Positions 62,956 through 64,000 of a DNA stretch of 64,000 bases are shown here, in pieces; positions within the stretch are counted from its first letter, which is position 1, and the number at the start of each line of letters is the position of its first letter. Made by a program: the position numbers and the translations under genes. The notes beneath the pieces were generated by a model, which worked only from the letters and a program-made list of their open reading frames with translations, was not told where the DNA came from and searched no databases. Source of the stretch: Nitrospira sp. (GTDB lineage: Bacteria; Nitrospirota; Nitrospiria; Nitrospirales; Nitrospiraceae); the NCBI GenBank assembly GCA_031315995.1, contig JALDRG010000003.1, positions 124,001-188,000 of the forward strand, in the 5' to 3' direction.

Positions 62956-64000
62956 ATGAAAATGGAAATGACCGAGCTCGGCCCCATGAAGCGGGCCCTG
63001 AAAATTGAAGTTCCCGCGGACGAAGTTAACCTGCGCTTTGTTCAGGCCTACTCTGAACTAAACCGGCAAGTTCGCATTCCCGGCTTCCGACCCGGCAAGG
63101 CTCCTCTCCAGTTGCTGGAGAAGCGATACGCGAAGACCATCGAGGAGGACGTTATTCGCAGCTTGGTCCCGGATTATTATGATCGAGCCATCCGCCAGGC
63201 TGGCATCGTTCCGGTTCTCGTAGAAATCCCACCTCTAGAGCGGGTCAAAGTTAAAAAAGACACACCGTTTAGCTTTACCGCAACAGTCGAAATCAAACCA
63301 ACTATCGAGCTTCGAGATTACAAGGCGCCGAACCCCATTTCCCTCAAACAGGATCAGCGAACGGTCACGGAAGAACAGATCCAAAAAGCCCTGGATGTCC
63401 TCCGTGAGCAAATGGCCCAGTTACATCCTGCTCCCACCGGAACAGCATTGGCGGATGGCGACTATGCGGTCTTAGATATTGAAGGGACTTTAGACGGCAA
63501 TCCTCTTGATGGAACAACCAAGGAGGGGCATCTTCACAAAATGGGATCGCATGCCTCCGTCCTCGGCATCGACATTGAACCTCACCTTGTCGGCAAGAAG
63601 GACGGTGAGGCTATCACCATCCCGCAGGCCTACCCAGCGACCCACCCGGATAATCGAGTTGCCGGAAAAACCGTGACCTTTCGCTGTACCATCAAGTCCG
63701 TGAAGCAGAAGCAACTACCGGCGCTCGACGACGAGTTTGCAAAGGATTGCGGCCCCTATCAATCCTTGCAGGAAATCCGAGAGAAGCTTCGCACCGAAAT
63801 GGAACGGGCGCTGAAGAAAGATATCGAAGATACCTACAAGGAGACGATTTTAAAGCGATTGGCAGAAACCCATCATTTCGAACTTCCCGGAACACTGGTT
63901 GAGCGGGAGTTGTCGGCCATGGTTCGACAACAGATGCAATCCCGCCAACGAAAGTCTGCTGAAAACCCTGACGCGTCACCTGCCACGCCTCAGACCGAGG
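62956..64000 (+). CDS. tig: Trigger factor (3' end outside the window)
   Basis: A continuous frame from ATG 62956 to the end of the window, about 348 residues. It has the ribosome-binding signature (VRIPGFRPGKAPLQLLEKRY), the PPIase (FKBP-like) domain (GDYAVLDIEGTLDGNPLDGT ... GIDIEPHLVGKKDGEAITI) and part of the C-terminal chaperone domain (LPALDDEFAKDCGPYQSLQE). Full-length proteins have about 430-450 residues, so roughly the last 90 are missing. It catches nascent chains at the ribosome exit. The tRNA-Leu lies 61 bases upstream. Confidence 0.95.
   Translation, partial: MKMEMTELGPMKRALKIEVPADEVNLRFVQAYSELNRQVRIPGFRPGKAPLQLLEKRYAKTIEEDVIRSLVPDYYDRAIRQAGIVPVLVEIPPLERVKVKKDTPFSFTATVEIKPTIELRDYKAPNPISLKQDQRTVTEEQIQKALDVLREQMAQLHPAPTGTALADGDYAVLDIEGTLDGNPLDGTTKEGHLHKMGSHASVLGIDIEPHLVGKKDGEAITIPQAYPATHPDNRVAGKTVTFRCTIKSVKQKQLPALDDEFAKDCGPYQSLQEIREKLRTEMERALKKDIEDTYKETILKRLAETHHFELPGTLVERELSAMVRQQMQSRQRKSAENPDASPATPQTE

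Overview
The window is a GC-rich stretch of bacterial chromosome, densely packed with genes and mostly housekeeping in content. It has no rRNA, CRISPR array, insertion sequence, phage gene or integrase of mobile type (the only tyrosine recombinase is XerC). The cell is Gram-negative: there are several lipoproteins with outer-membrane partners, OmpA-type peptidoglycan-binding proteins, AsmA, an outer-membrane beta-barrel of DUF481 type and a Tat-exported binding protein. The overall protein flavour (an N-type ATPase, a lone SdhA, FIST, a YjgN/M48 pair, an OmpA/small-GTPase/sigma-54 cluster) fits Nitrospirota, most likely Nitrospira. That assignment is inference from recognised families; no marker such as rRNA or nitrite oxidoreductase lies in the window.

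Layout. 1-2730: the end of an alternate (N-type) F1F0 ATPase operon: tail of the b/delta-like subunit, then alpha and gamma with ATGA overlaps. 3001-4782: tRNA-Gly(GCC) and four small proteins of unknown function. 5017-9757: a Trm112-like protein, then a tight run of DUF502 membrane protein, GNAT acetyltransferase, two small lipoproteins, a LOG-family protein and a beta-CASP metallo-nuclease. 9804-14862: DmpA-type peptidase, FIST protein, periplasmic FKBP, gcvT and a Nudix hydrolase. 14939-15163: a tiny exported lysine-rich repeat protein. 15410-18650: Mug-type DNA glycosylase, a TPR-like exported protein, and a ribokinase/nucleoside hydrolase pair. 18722-22253: glycine dehydrogenase gcvP and a small exported protein. 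22459-24114: SdhA. 24289-28022: three-gene run of zinc-ribbon/ankyrin/TPR membrane protein, YjgN-like (DUF898) protein and M48 metalloprotease. 28087-31752: OmpR-type response regulator, histidine kinase and DegP/HtrA protease, a Cpx-like envelope stress layout. 31796-34613: rimO, gamma-carbonic anhydrase, a Rossmann-fold protein.

34827-39942 (minus strand): trmFO-xerC-hslV-hslU-argB, a compact operon with one good promoter upstream of trmFO. 40143-42028: tRNA-Val(CAC) and two lipoproteins. 42095-45871 (minus strand): dksA-like gene, then recR, ybaB, dnaX, the signal recognition particle RNA and tRNA-Ser(GGA).

46102-59626 (plus strand) is the most interesting region: AsmA with three 76-residue internal repeats, a frameshifted MscS channel, a coiled-coil protein, a membrane-anchored BON-like/OmpA protein, a Rab/Ras-like small GTPase, a sigma-54 activator, a LuxR-type HTH protein, a DUF481 outer-membrane protein, MscL, and two paralogous coiled-coil OmpA lipoproteins. 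The genes 49163-53962 look like one transcription unit that could link the cell wall to a GTPase switch and sigma-54 transcription. Two mechanosensitive channel genes flank it. The rest holds a Tat-exported branched-chain-type binding protein with no permease nearby, a HEAT-repeat protein, tRNA-Leu(TAG) and the start of tig (trigger factor), cut by the window end.
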